Assembly: GCA_946480695.1 (NCBI GenBank)
Contig: CAMLKG010000020.1
Coordinates: 8,687 to 72,686, forward strand
Length of the DNA stretch: 64,000 nt
Source: an uncultured Cellvibrio sp.
Lineage (GTDB): Bacteria; Pseudomonadota; Gammaproteobacteria; Pseudomonadales; Cellvibrionaceae
Direction: 5' to 3'
Of the stretch, positions 50,580 through 59,177 are shown piece by piece. A model generated the notes under the pieces. The model ran no database searches and was not told where the DNA came from. It was given only the letters and a program-made list of their open reading frames with translations. The first letter of the stretch is position 1. Each line of letters starts with the position of its first letter. A program made the position numbers and the translations under genes.

Positions 50580-51436
50580 AATTCCCCGTTGCGCGCCATG
50601 CGTTCGCGCTCCTTCCGCTCCTCCTCTTCCTGCCTGGCGTGCTCGATAATGCGCATCATGGTCGCTATATCCGCCTCCACATTGCTTTGCGCAAATTGCC
50701 CGGTGAGCTTGACATCGGGGTGCAAATTACCGTGCTCGAACAGATCCCAAATTTCCTCGCCGTAGTGGGTGACTAATAAATCCGGCGCGTACTGGCCGAA
50801 GTATTGGGTCATGTTATTGACATCGCGCAACAGCATCATCCTGGCGTTATTGTTACCTGCCGCATTCACCGCCTGTGGTAAATCGATGATCACCGGGCCG
50901 GAGTGATCGATCAATACATTAAACTCGGAGAGGTCGCCGTGAACCAGGCCGGCACAAAGCATGCGCACTATCTCCTGCATCATGCGCCCGTGGTAATCGC
51001 GCGCGGTCTCCGCATCAAAGGCAACATCATCCAAACGCGGTGCCGGGTCGCCATCCTCATCGACCACCAGCTCCATCACCAGTACGCCCTCCAAAAACCA
51101 ATAGGGTTTAGGGACGCGGACGCTGGCTTCAGCGAGGCGATACAGCGCGTCCACTTCGGCGTTTAGCCAGGCGTCTTCCGCTTCCTTTTGGCCATATTTG
51201 GTTCCCTTGGCCATGGCGCGCGCGCGGCGTGAATTGCGCACGCTGCGGCCTTCCTGGTATTGCACGGCCTGCTTGAAGCTGCGCTTGTTGGCTTCTTTAT
51301 AAACCTTTGCGCAGCGCACTTCGTTGTTGGCGCTGACTACAAATACTTGCGCCTCTTTTCCACTCATCAATTGGTAATAAACCTCATCAATCAAGCCATC
51401 ATCGACGAGCGGCTGTAAACGTTTGGGTATTTTCAT
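50576..51436 (-). CDS. RIO1-like protein kinase (PA4780 family)
   Basis: A 286-residue kinase of the bacterial RIO-like group. The glycine-rich region is replaced by MSGKEAQVFVV; VVMELVVDEDG-type hinge (VLVMELVVDEDG), catalytic loop HGDLSEFNVLI and metal site IIDLPQAVN are diagnostic. The C-terminus is an acidic-to-basic tail. This matches the PA4780 family of Pseudomonas. Protein substrates are not known. The ATG at 51436 matches the family start (MKIPKRLQPLVDDG), although no good ribosome site precedes it; an in-frame ATG at 51466 is an option. Confidence 0.88.
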   Translation of the reverse strand: MKIPKRLQPLVDDGLIDEVYYQLMSGKEAQVFVVSANNEVRCAKVYKEANKRSFKQAVQYQEGRSVRNSRRARAMAKGTKYGQKEAEDAWLNAEVDALYRLAEASVRVPKPYWFLEGVLVMELVVDEDGDPAPRLDDVAFDAETARDYHGRMMQEIVRMLCAGLVHGDLSEFNVLIDHSGPVIIDLPQAVNAAGNNNARMMLLRDVNNMTQYFGQYAPDLLVTHYGEEIWDLFEHGNLHPDVKLTGQFAQSNVEADIATMMRIIEHARQEEEERKERERMARNGEF

Positions 51437-51534
51437 GAAAAAAAGAGAAAGAAGTTGAAAGTGCATATGGTAGCACTTGCCGCGAGGATTATTCTGCTAG
51501 CATTGGAACTTTCCACCTTTCACAGGCTGTTGTT

Positions 51535-53346
51535 ATGCGTGGCATGCACTCTTCCGGTTTATCCGTTCACCCCAATAATGAGACCCGCGAAGAAAATGCC
51601 AGGGTGAACTTGCGCCAAAGCATGCAATATCTCCTGCCCTATTTATGGGAATTTAAAGGGCGCGTTTTACTGGCGATACTCGCCCTGCTGGCCGCCAAGG
51701 GCGCGACCCTGTTAATGCCCTGGGCGCTTAAACATATTATCGATGGTGTTGACCGCAGCCTTGCACCAGAACTGGCATTACCCGCCTTCTTTATCCTGTT
51801 TTACGGGGCGCTGCGCTTCGGGAGCGTATTTTTTGGCGAAGTGCGCGATGCGTTATTTAGCCGCGTCACCGAACACGCGATGCGCAAGATTGGTTTGCGG
51901 GTGTTTAACCATTTGCATTCGCTGGAGTTGGCGTTTCACTTGGACCGCGCAACGGGCGGCATTAGTCGCGATATTGAGCGCGGCACTAACGGCATCAGTT
52001 TTCTGATGCGCTTTTTGATGTTCAATATTGTTCCCACGCTATTTGAAATCCTGATGGTCGCCATCATTTTCGCGGCGGCTTTTTCCATTTGGTATGCGGT
52101 CATCACCCTGTTTGCGGTGGCAATTTATGTGGTGTTTACCGTTTACACCACTGAATGGCGCAACAAGTTTGTGCGCGAAGCAAACCAGGCGGATTCATCC
52201 ACCAGTACCCGCGCGATTGATTCATTGCTTAACTACGAAACGGTCAAATATTTTAATAATGAACGTTACGAAGCAGAAACCTATGATAATTTTTTGGAAA
52301 AATGGGAAAACGCCAAATTAAAGAACCGTATGTCGCTGCTTGCGCTTAACTCCGGCCAAGCCCTGATTATTGCGCTGGCGATGACGGCAATGATGTGGAT
52401 GGCGGCGCAAAGCGTGTTGGACGGGGCCATGACGCTTGGTGACCTGGCAATGATTAATGCCTACATGATCCAGTTATTTATCCCGCTCAATTTTCTCGGC
52501 TTTGTCTATCGCGAAATCCGCCGCTCATTAACAGACCTGGAAAACATGTTGGCCCTATTAAAGCGCAATCCGGCGATCCGCGATGCACAGGGCGCCGTGC
52601 CCTTACAGGTAAGTCGCGGTGATATCCGCTGGCAACAGGTGGATTTTTCCTACCATAAAGAGCGGCCCATTTTGCAACAACTGGATTTACATATTCCGGC
52701 GGGGAGCAAAGTTGCCATTGTCGGTTCGTCAGGGGCCGGCAAGAGCACGCTCTCGCGTTTGCTCTACCGTTTTTATGATATTGATGGTGGGGAAATCCTT
52801 ATCGATGGCCAGGATATTCGCCAGGTTACCCTGGAGTCATTGCGCCGCGCGATTGCCGTGGTGCCGCAGGATACCGTGTTGTTCAACGCGAGCATCCGCG
52901 AAAATATCGCCTACGGAAATCCGGGCGCAAGCAGTGAACAAATCGACCGCGCCATCAAAATGGCCCACCTGGAACAGTTTATTAGCAGTTTGCCCGAGGG
53001 TGATAAAACCCTGGTGGGCGAGCGCGGGTTGAAAGTATCCGGCGGTGAGAAGCAACGCATTGCAATCGCACGTGTCTTGTTAAAAGGCGCAAGCATCCTA
53101 ATTTTTGATGAAGCCACCAGCGCGCTGGATTCAAAATCCGAAGCCGCCATCCTTGAAGCCATGCGCGAAGTTTCCACGGGCCATACCACATTGGTAATTG
53201 CACATCGCCTTTCCACGGTTATCGATGCTGATCGCATCGTCGTCATGGAACATGGTCGGGTAATTGAACAGGGAACCCACAGCGAACTACTTGCCCTGCA
53301 AGGACATTACGCCCGGCTGTGGGCAATGCAGTTGCAAGACGAATAG
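51535..53346 (+). CDS. Atm1-like ABC exporter
   Basis: A 603-residue half-transporter with fused membrane (six helices) and ATPase domains. The opening YLLPYLWEFKGRVLLAILAL and ALKHIIDGV and the conserved NYETVKYFNNERYE in the membrane domain are hallmarks of the Atm1/ABCB7/HMT1 group. The ATPase has Walker A GSSGAGKST (about 398), signature VSGGEKQRIAIAR and Walker B ILIFDEATSALD. Such exporters move glutathione-linked sulfur species or metal conjugates across the inner membrane. The 25 residues before the homology may be partly spurious; ATG 51535 or 51544 could be the start. Confidence 0.9.
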   Translation: MRGMHSSGLSVHPNNETREENARVNLRQSMQYLLPYLWEFKGRVLLAILALLAAKGATLLMPWALKHIIDGVDRSLAPELALPAFFILFYGALRFGSVFFGEVRDALFSRVTEHAMRKIGLRVFNHLHSLELAFHLDRATGGISRDIERGTNGISFLMRFLMFNIVPTLFEILMVAIIFAAAFSIWYAVITLFAVAIYVVFTVYTTEWRNKFVREANQADSSTSTRAIDSLLNYETVKYFNNERYEAETYDNFLEKWENAKLKNRMSLLALNSGQALIIALAMTAMMWMAAQSVLDGAMTLGDLAMINAYMIQLFIPLNFLGFVYREIRRSLTDLENMLALLKRNPAIRDAQGAVPLQVSRGDIRWQQVDFSYHKERPILQQLDLHIPAGSKVAIVGSSGAGKSTLSRLLYRFYDIDGGEILIDGQDIRQVTLESLRRAIAVVPQDTVLFNASIRENIAYGNPGASSEQIDRAIKMAHLEQFISSLPEGDKTLVGERGLKVSGGEKQRIAIARVLLKGASILIFDEATSALDSKSEAAILEAMREVSTGHTTLVIAHRLSTVIDADRIVVMEHGRVIEQGTHSELLALQGHYARLWAMQLQDE

Positions 53347-53689
53347 ATTCACAGGCCAAAATAATAATGGACCAAATTCGTGCGCAATGAAATCCTGGTG
53401 CACCAAAGCATTGGCATCGGTGCCTGATTTTAACGTTGCTTTTTTACCATCAAAAATTTCTTTTGCACTAAACATAATCAAAAACGGGGTTATGCCCTCC
53501 ACTTGGTCCCTGTGGGCTGCACTTTCACTGATTGGCACAAGTTTCGCTAAACAAGTTTTGCTAAATAGGTTTACTGCTCGCGATTAAACCAGCGTGCTAC
53601 AGCGAATCTGCGGAGTTGTTCAGGGCGGGAATATATTGCCCGGCCGCATTAACCTGCGGTAATAATTACTCATGATTACGGGCCAATAA
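53347..53689. other. Spacer with a possible gene remnant on the minus strand
   Basis: Between the Atm1-like and CheA-like genes. On the minus strand a GTG-initiated frame of 83 codons (53287-53538) contains a protein-like stretch, QVEGITPFLIMFSAKEIFDG, but overlaps the ABC gene's end and has no ribosome site. I regard it as decayed coding DNA or chance. No promoter or terminator was seen that would be convincing. Confidence 0.35.
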
Positions 53690-55855
53690 ATGTCATCATT
53701 ATTTGATTTCGATGTCGGCAAATACCGCGGCATTATTATTTCGGTTGCGTTATTTTTATTACTCGATGCCTCGGTTTTAATTTTCAATTTTTATGTTTCC
53801 TATGAAATTGCGGAAGATGCGATTGGGGTAAACCTTGCGGGTCGCCAACGCATGTTGTCACAACGAATGGCCAAAACCCTATTGGTTTTGGATCTCTCGA
53901 AGGATGACCCTGTAACCTTCACCACCGCATTTGATGAGCTGCAATTAAGTAAAGGATTATTTGACGAAACCCTGAACGCATTCATCAATGGCGGGCAAGT
54001 CCGCGGTGCGGGAAAGGATTCAGTAATTCTGGAACCGGTAGGCAATCGTTTGGGAAAGGATTCGTTACAAAACACGTTACAACTGTGGCAGCCCTATAAA
54101 AAAAGCATTGAGGATTTCTCTGAATCTGTCAAAAACGGCATGGACTTTTATGGGCCATTGTCAGTCGCAGTCGCCCAGGCGCGCACCCACAACCTGACTA
54201 TCCTCACGTCCATGAATGATTTAACCGTGAGCCTTGAGCAGCTCGCCGCTTCCAAGGCGAAACGCTTACGGACGATCCAGACGTTGGGTATTTGCCTGGC
54301 TATCATTAACTTCCTGTTTATCATGCTGCATTTTATCCGCCAGTTGCGCGATAGTGACAAGGTGATTGAAAAGGCGCGCCGTGAAACCATTGAAATCCTG
54401 GAAACCGTGAACGAAGGCTTGTTCCTTATTAATAGGAATTTAATTATTGGCGACCAGCATTCAGCGAAACTATCCGATGTTTTGGGAAAGCAAGAGTTTT
54501 CCGGGCAATCATTCCAAGCGTTGCTCGGGAATATAGTCAGTGCCAAAGATGCGGAAACAGCGCGTGGGTTTATCGAACTATTGTTTGATCCCAAGATAAA
54601 GGAAAAACTTATTGGTGATTTGAACCCGCTCAGCAATGTGGAAGTAAATATTGCCAGCCAGGGTGGTGGTTTCCTTACCAAACATCTGCAATTCAGTTTT
54701 GCTCGTGCCTATCAAAAGGATGAAAATGATCAGGCGGGAATTTCGCATGTGTTGGTAACGGTGCTGGATATTAGTGAACAGGTAAAACTGGAACGCGAAC
54801 TTAACGAGAGTCGCAAGCGCAACGAATCCCAACTTGAAATGATCACCGGTTTGCTCCACACCCATCCCGGTTTATTGCGTGAGTTTATCGCGAACAGTTT
54901 CAACTGCTTTAATCGAGTCAATACCATTTTACGATTGCCAGCCAAGACAGACCTGGCGGTACGCGAGAAGGCAAACAGCATTTTCCGTGAAATCCATAAC
55001 TTTAAAGGGGAGGCTGCTTCTTTAAAACTGGAATTCTTTGAAGCCGCTGCGCACAACATGGAAGATACGCTGGCTTTATTACGCGATAAGCCGGATTTAA
55101 GTGGCAATGATTATTTGGGCCTGACTGTGCAACTGGAGAACTTAATAAGCTACACCCAGCAGGTTGAGCATCTCACAGAGAGGTTGGGCCAATTTGCAAT
55201 TGTCGGCGCTAATAAATCCCGGTTGCCGTCCACACCAATCCACGACCATCGCCATACCTGGGATCACCTTGAGGATTTTGTACAAAACATTGCGCTGCGC
55301 AGCGGGAAATTGGTGGGGCTGGTAACCAGTGGCTTACAGGAAATTGAACTGGAAACAGGTTACCGGCAACAGATTAAAGAAATTATTATCCAATTGCTGC
55401 GCAATGCCATTGTCCATGGTATCGAATTGCCTGTTGATCGGGAATTAAGTGAAAAACCCGTTAAAGGACGCATTGATCTGCGCCTGGCAAGAATATCCGC
55501 AACGGCAATGGAATTAACGGTCATGGATGATGGGGCCGGGCTTGATTACGATGCCATTCGCGAAAAAGCGTACGCCTCCGGTAAATGGTCTGACACGGAA
55601 ATTGAATCCTGGGATAACAAACATTTGTTGGGGTTAATTTTTCAAGAAGGTTTCAGTACCGCGCGGGAAGTGTCGAAAGACGCGGGACGCGGTGTTGGAA
55701 TGGCAGCAATCATGAACCATGTGTTGGCGCATCGCGGTAAAATTACGGTGTCCAGTCGTCGCGGTAGCCACTGTCGCTTTGTAGTAAATTTGCCAATTAT
55801 CGCGGCGCATCCTCTTAAACCGGTTAATGGCAACACCGAAATCATTGCCGCGTGA
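53690..55855 (+). CDS. CheA-like hybrid kinase with PilJ-type N-terminus
   Basis: A 721-residue membrane signalling protein. Residues 1-30 and about 200-222 are membrane helices flanking a PilJ/NarX-like periplasmic domain, with the signature NLAGRQRMLSQRMAK (about 48-62). A PAS-like segment (about 240-365), a coiled coil, an HPt domain with IHNFKGEA (H436), and a HATPase domain with LLRNAIVHGIELPVD, DDGAGLDYD and GRGVGMAAI follow. The order HPt-then-ATPase is like CheA, but dimerisation and CheW-like P5 domains are not evident. It is first in an operon with CheY-like and CheX-like genes. The signal may be a nitrate- or pilus-related stimulus. Confidence 0.85.
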   Translation: MSSLFDFDVGKYRGIIISVALFLLLDASVLIFNFYVSYEIAEDAIGVNLAGRQRMLSQRMAKTLLVLDLSKDDPVTFTTAFDELQLSKGLFDETLNAFINGGQVRGAGKDSVILEPVGNRLGKDSLQNTLQLWQPYKKSIEDFSESVKNGMDFYGPLSVAVAQARTHNLTILTSMNDLTVSLEQLAASKAKRLRTIQTLGICLAIINFLFIMLHFIRQLRDSDKVIEKARRETIEILETVNEGLFLINRNLIIGDQHSAKLSDVLGKQEFSGQSFQALLGNIVSAKDAETARGFIELLFDPKIKEKLIGDLNPLSNVEVNIASQGGGFLTKHLQFSFARAYQKDENDQAGISHVLVTVLDISEQVKLERELNESRKRNESQLEMITGLLHTHPGLLREFIANSFNCFNRVNTILRLPAKTDLAVREKANSIFREIHNFKGEAASLKLEFFEAAAHNMEDTLALLRDKPDLSGNDYLGLTVQLENLISYTQQVEHLTERLGQFAIVGANKSRLPSTPIHDHRHTWDHLEDFVQNIALRSGKLVGLVTSGLQEIELETGYRQQIKEIIIQLLRNAIVHGIELPVDRELSEKPVKGRIDLRLARISATAMELTVMDDGAGLDYDAIREKAYASGKWSDTEIESWDNKHLLGLIFQEGFSTAREVSKDAGRGVGMAAIMNHVLAHRGKITVSSRRGSHCRFVVNLPIIAAHPLKPVNGNTEIIAA

Positions 55856-55895
55856 TCTTGCGGCAATTCATAAAATTTTTTTGGAAAACACGCCA

Positions 55896-56258
55896 ATGCT
55901 TTCGCTAATGATCGTCGATGATTCCAATGTTATTCGCCGCAAGATTGAGCGTTGTAATGACTCGGGAAGGTTTCATGTGGTTGCCTCCGCCGCCAACGGT
56001 GTCCAGGCTCTGCAATTTTACAGGGATACCCGACCGCAAGTTGTGACGATGGATTTAACCATGCCGGAGATGGATGGTATCGCCTGCATCCAGCAGTTAA
56101 TGGCAATGGATCCCGATTTGCGCATCCTGGTGATTTCTGCGCTTTCCGATAAATCCACGGGCATAGAAGCGTTAAAAAAAGGCGCGCGTGGATTCTTGTG
56201 TAAACCTTTTACGGATGAACAGTTGCTGGAAGCATTGACCGAGCTAATCGAGGATTAA
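55896..56258 (+). CDS. CheY-like response regulator
   Basis: A 120-residue single-domain receiver. Acidic pocket IVDDSN, phospho-acceptor D53 in VVTMDLTMPEMDG, threonine/serine switch in LVISALSD and lysine in FLCKPFTDE. There is no output domain, so it acts by protein contact. The ATG at 55896 starts the receiver homology; an ATG at 55827 overlaps the kinase gene. It lies between the CheA-like kinase and a CheX-type phosphatase and is most likely their shared partner. Confidence 0.92.
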   Translation: MLSLMIVDDSNVIRRKIERCNDSGRFHVVASAANGVQALQFYRDTRPQVVTMDLTMPEMDGIACIQQLMAMDPDLRILVISALSDKSTGIEALKKGARGFLCKPFTDEQLLEALTELIED

Positions 56259-56266
56259 ATCAAGAA

Positions 56267-56716
56267 ATGTCCCAAGAAACTTTACAGGTATTTATCGACG
56301 GCGTTATACGTTACTTTCACTATACGAATGATAAGGAAGTAAAAGTAGGTACACCTTATCTGGTGGAAAATGAAAATCCCGCTGCTTACGATGTCACCGG
56401 CATTATTGGTATTTCCGGCCCCTATCGTGGTTGCGTGTATTTCACCGCGCCGCGCATATTGCTAAAACATTTACTCCTGAGCATTGGGGAATTGGATACG
56501 GGCAATGCGCATATTTTTGATTTGGTCGGTGAAGTTGCCAATACTATTTCGGGGAATGCGCGCAGCCAGTTTGGCCAGGATTTTATGATTTCTGTCCCGG
56601 TAATGATTGAGGGTGCGCCCAGTCAAATCCATCTGCCGCGACAAATGCGTTCTTACGTTATTCCCGTATATTGGAAGGCGTACCACGCCGCTGTGGTTAT
56701 TTGCCTGGAACATTAA
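56267..56716 (+). CDS. CheX-like CheY-P phosphatase
   Basis: A 149-residue protein of the CheC/CheX/FliY family. The active helix motif is DLVGEVANTISGNAR, with the E-x2-N pair needed for CheY-P dephosphorylation. The N-terminal FIDGVIRYFHYT and the IHLPRQMRSYVIPVYWK segment fit CheX. It follows the CheY-like gene by 8 bases, completing a kinase-regulator-phosphatase module. It should terminate the signal of the preceding CheY. Confidence 0.88.
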   Translation: MSQETLQVFIDGVIRYFHYTNDKEVKVGTPYLVENENPAAYDVTGIIGISGPYRGCVYFTAPRILLKHLLLSIGELDTGNAHIFDLVGEVANTISGNARSQFGQDFMISVPVMIEGAPSQIHLPRQMRSYVIPVYWKAYHAAVVICLEH

Positions 56717-56723
56717 TCGCCGG

Positions 56724-57923
56724 TTACTCACCCGCCAGGGCGCTTTTACTAACTTGCCAGTACCAAACCTGGCAAACAAGTACGCCAGTAACCCCGGCCA
56801 GCATTAACAGCGAAAATGGCATCGCAGTGCCGGTGTAGAAAAAGGCGAGTATGGGCCCGGCAAAGGCGCCGCTGCCAAAGCGCAGGGTGCCAGCCACGGC
56901 GGTTGTGGTGCCGGTGTTATGGGGAAATTTCATCAGCAATATTGCATCCGCGTTGGTTCCCATGAGTGTCAATGAGCCCATTAACGGCGCTAATGCAATC
57001 ACCGTGTAGGCAATCCCCAATTGCAGGTAATTCACCAGGCACAAGATTATCGCGCTGGTTAACCCTATAACCACACCGGCGCGCAGCATACGCAAGGGGC
57101 CATAATGGGTAACCAGGCGGCTGTTGATGAAGTTGGTAGCCATCAAGCAAATGACGTTGGCACCGAACAGCAAGCTAAATACCTGTTCGCTTACGCCAAA
57201 ATAATTGATGTATAAAAACGAAACGGCAGTGATAAAACTGAAAAATGCAAATGAGCCAAACATCATACTGGCGATCATCGGTCGTGCTTGCGGATTGGAA
57301 AAAATTATTGTGTAGCCACTAAAAAAATTCATTTTTTTGTGCGCAGCATTCGGGTCAATCGGTTTGCTGATTTCCGGCAACCACTTCCACACCAGGGCAA
57401 AAATTATCGCGCCGTAAAGTGCCAATACCGCAAAAATGCTGTGCCATTGGCTTATTAATAAAATAACGCTGCCGATGCTCGGGGCCAGTAACGGTGCCAG
57501 CATCATGATCATGGAAAGGTACGACATGCCCTTGGCGGTGTGTTCCTGGTACAAATGCCTCACCAGGCCCGGTACAACGACGGTAGCGGCAGCGCCGCAA
57601 AAGGCTTGGGTGGTACGCAACGTTAAAAATAATTCAATGCTGTCCGCAAAAACCAAACCGACACTACTGAGGGTAAAACCGGTTAAACCAAAAATTGCCA
57701 GTGGGCGCCGACCGAGTTGATCCGCCAGCGGCCCGAATAACAACATGCCGCCAGCATAGGCTGCGAGGTAAATGCTTAGCGACTGTTGCACGTTGCCGAT
57801 GTGGGTATCCAGGCTGCGCGCGATATCCGGCATTGCGGGTAAATACATATCCACCGCGAGCGGCGTAACGGCAATGATTGCGGCGAGCAGCACAATTAAA
57901 TAGGGATGGGATTGACGTGTCAT
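56724..57923 (-). CDS. Bcr/CflA-family multidrug efflux MFS transporter
   Basis: A 399-residue, 12-helix MFS exporter. The start PYLIVLLAAIIAVTPLAVDM with YLPAMPDIARSL and the motif A region GPLADQLGRRPLAIFGL are characteristic of the Bcr/CflA subfamily; AFCGAAATVVVPGLVRHLY and MLAPLLAPSIGS are further signatures. Such pumps export bicyclomycin, chloramphenicol, sulfonamides or cysteine using proton antiport. It converges on the CheX-like gene (8 bases apart). No adjacent regulator. Confidence 0.9.
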   Translation of the reverse strand: MTRQSHPYLIVLLAAIIAVTPLAVDMYLPAMPDIARSLDTHIGNVQQSLSIYLAAYAGGMLLFGPLADQLGRRPLAIFGLTGFTLSSVGLVFADSIELFLTLRTTQAFCGAAATVVVPGLVRHLYQEHTAKGMSYLSMIMMLAPLLAPSIGSVILLISQWHSIFAVLALYGAIIFALVWKWLPEISKPIDPNAAHKKMNFFSGYTIIFSNPQARPMIASMMFGSFAFFSFITAVSFLYINYFGVSEQVFSLLFGANVICLMATNFINSRLVTHYGPLRMLRAGVVIGLTSAIILCLVNYLQLGIAYTVIALAPLMGSLTLMGTNADAILLMKFPHNTGTTTAVAGTLRFGSGAFAGPILAFFYTGTAMPFSLLMLAGVTGVLVCQVWYWQVSKSALAGE

Positions 57924-58083
57924 GGAAGAACTCGGAAAAAAATTCAGTTTATAGCCTAGATGGCTTCCGGAAAATTAACGAGCGCATTAACTAGAAGGGA
58001 GTTAACAAAATTTTCGATAAGTTGCTGTTGGTGCAGCGCATCGGATTTTATGCGCACCGCGTTCCCGGCGATGCGGGAAGTAT

Positions 58084-58515
58084 TCAGTCAGGGGCGCAAT
58101 TGTTTTGCAGCCTGGCGATTGCGGCGGTATACCGGGGTGTTAATAATTCTATTTGTGCCTCACCGAGATATTTTTGGGCAAACTCCCAGGGCGGTACGCC
58201 ATTATTCCAATCGCAGTGGATGACGGCCATAGTTGCAAGGCTTTGCGCAACGGATGTTTTTAACCAGGGCTGGTATTTTTCCCCGGCGGCAAAGGCCGCG
58301 AATTTATCCAATTCCCCGATATAGAAATCTGCCGGCAATTTAAAGCTCACCTTATGCACACCCGCCTGTTCCATAATGGCTTTTACATACAGGGGCTTGA
58401 GGCTCGCCTGGGTATTGGGCCAATCTTCCAAATTAAATGCCCCCGCCTGGGCATGCAATTGCAGGGGGATGACCATGCACAACAATAACCCTAAGCGGGC
58501 GTAACGTTGGAACAT
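58084..58515 (-). CDS. Exported protein, unknown
   Basis: A 143-residue protein with a signal peptide (LGLLLCMVIPLQLHAQA) and a mature domain with tryptophans and a C-x36-C pair that may be a disulfide (VIHCDWNNG and LQNNCAPD). It has no recognised family. TTTGGAG is 5 bases before the ATG at 58515, which I prefer to the upstream ATG at 58557. It is a single gene divergent from the cold-shock gene. Confidence 0.65.
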   Translation of the reverse strand: MFQRYARLGLLLCMVIPLQLHAQAGAFNLEDWPNTQASLKPLYVKAIMEQAGVHKVSFKLPADFYIGELDKFAAFAAGEKYQPWLKTSVAQSLATMAVIHCDWNNGVPPWEFAQKYLGEAQIELLTPRYTAAIARLQNNCAPD

Positions 58516-58611
58516 ACTGGCTCCAAAGGGAATGAATACCACGCGCATTATAACCATTCATCAAAAAGGGAGGGGATTGGCGACTATTCCTCCATTCGAG
58601 GTAATAGGTGA

Positions 58612-58639
58612 TTGACTTTGAAGGCAGCGAGTGTACACT
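58612..58639 (+). promoter_or_regulatory. Cold-shock gene promoter
   Basis: TTGACT (58612-58617) and TACACT (58634-58639) with a 16-base spacer and a TG just before the -10. The start of transcription would be near 58646, giving a 5' untranslated leader of roughly 145 bases, typical of cspA-type genes. The leader likely folds to control translation at low temperature. Confidence 0.6.
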
Positions 58640-58792
58640 GGCCCGTGCTTGAAAGTACGATTAATATTTATGCACATCATTTCGAAGTTCCACCAAGTAC
58701 CTCGTCCTGTTTCATAAGTAATTCCCACATTTCCAGCACAAACTGCCCGTTCGCGGGTTTCAATTACTTCTGTTTTAAATAGGATGATTAAC

Positions 58793-59002
58793 ATGTCAAA
58801 GACTGTTACCGGTACTGTTAAGTGGTTCAACGAAGCTAAAGGTTTCGGCTTTATCGCCCAGGAATCTGGTCCGGATGTATTCGCACATTTCAGTGCAATC
58901 GCTGGTTCTGGTTTCAAAACCCTGGCTGAAGGCCAACGTGTAAGTTTCACTGTGACCCAAGGCCAAAAAGGCCCACAAGCTGAAAACATTACCGCTATCT
59001 AA
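58793..59002 (+). CDS. Cold-shock domain protein (CspA family)
   Basis: A 69-residue single-stranded nucleic acid-binding protein. [18 protein letters not shown] contains the RNP1 motif (KGFGFI), and VFAHFSAI the RNP2 motif. It acts as an RNA chaperone. ATG 58793 is 9 bases after AGGA, and the long leader suggests cold or post-transcriptional control. A hairpin AATTTC-TTCG-GAAATT begins at the stop codon, and a terminator follows. Gene symbol cannot be assigned among paralogs. Confidence 0.93.
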   Translation: MSKTVTGTVKWFNEAKGFGFIAQESGPDVFAHFSAIAGSGFKTLAEGQRVSFTVTQGQKGPQAENITAI

Positions 59003-59025
59003 TTTCTTCGGAAATTAATCCGTAG

Positions 59026-59060
59026 CAAAAAAGGCGAGACTAACCCTCTCGCTTTTTTTT
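59026..59060 (+). terminator. Terminator of cold-shock gene
   Basis: A stem GCGAGA (59034-59039)/TCTCGC (59047-59052) with a 7-base loop, preceded by A-run and followed by nine T. It lies about 30 bases after the stop. Confidence 0.85.
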
Positions 59061-59177
59061 TGCGCCGCTTTTACCCCGCGCGGCCACCTGACAAAAATCA
59101 TCACTTCCCCGACTTCGCTTGTTTTTAACGGTTAGCTGCCCAATCTTCCCAAAATATTTTTGGATTCCGGATACGTT

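Noticed and set aside
53287..53538. An 83-codon minus-strand frame that looks somewhat protein-like
   Set aside because: It overlaps the ABC exporter's 3' end, begins with GTG without a ribosome site and has no recognised homology; recorded only as a possible remnant.
57960..58324. Plus-strand frames opposite the exported-protein gene at 58084
   Set aside because: They are shadows of a minus-strand gene with signal peptide and ribosome site.
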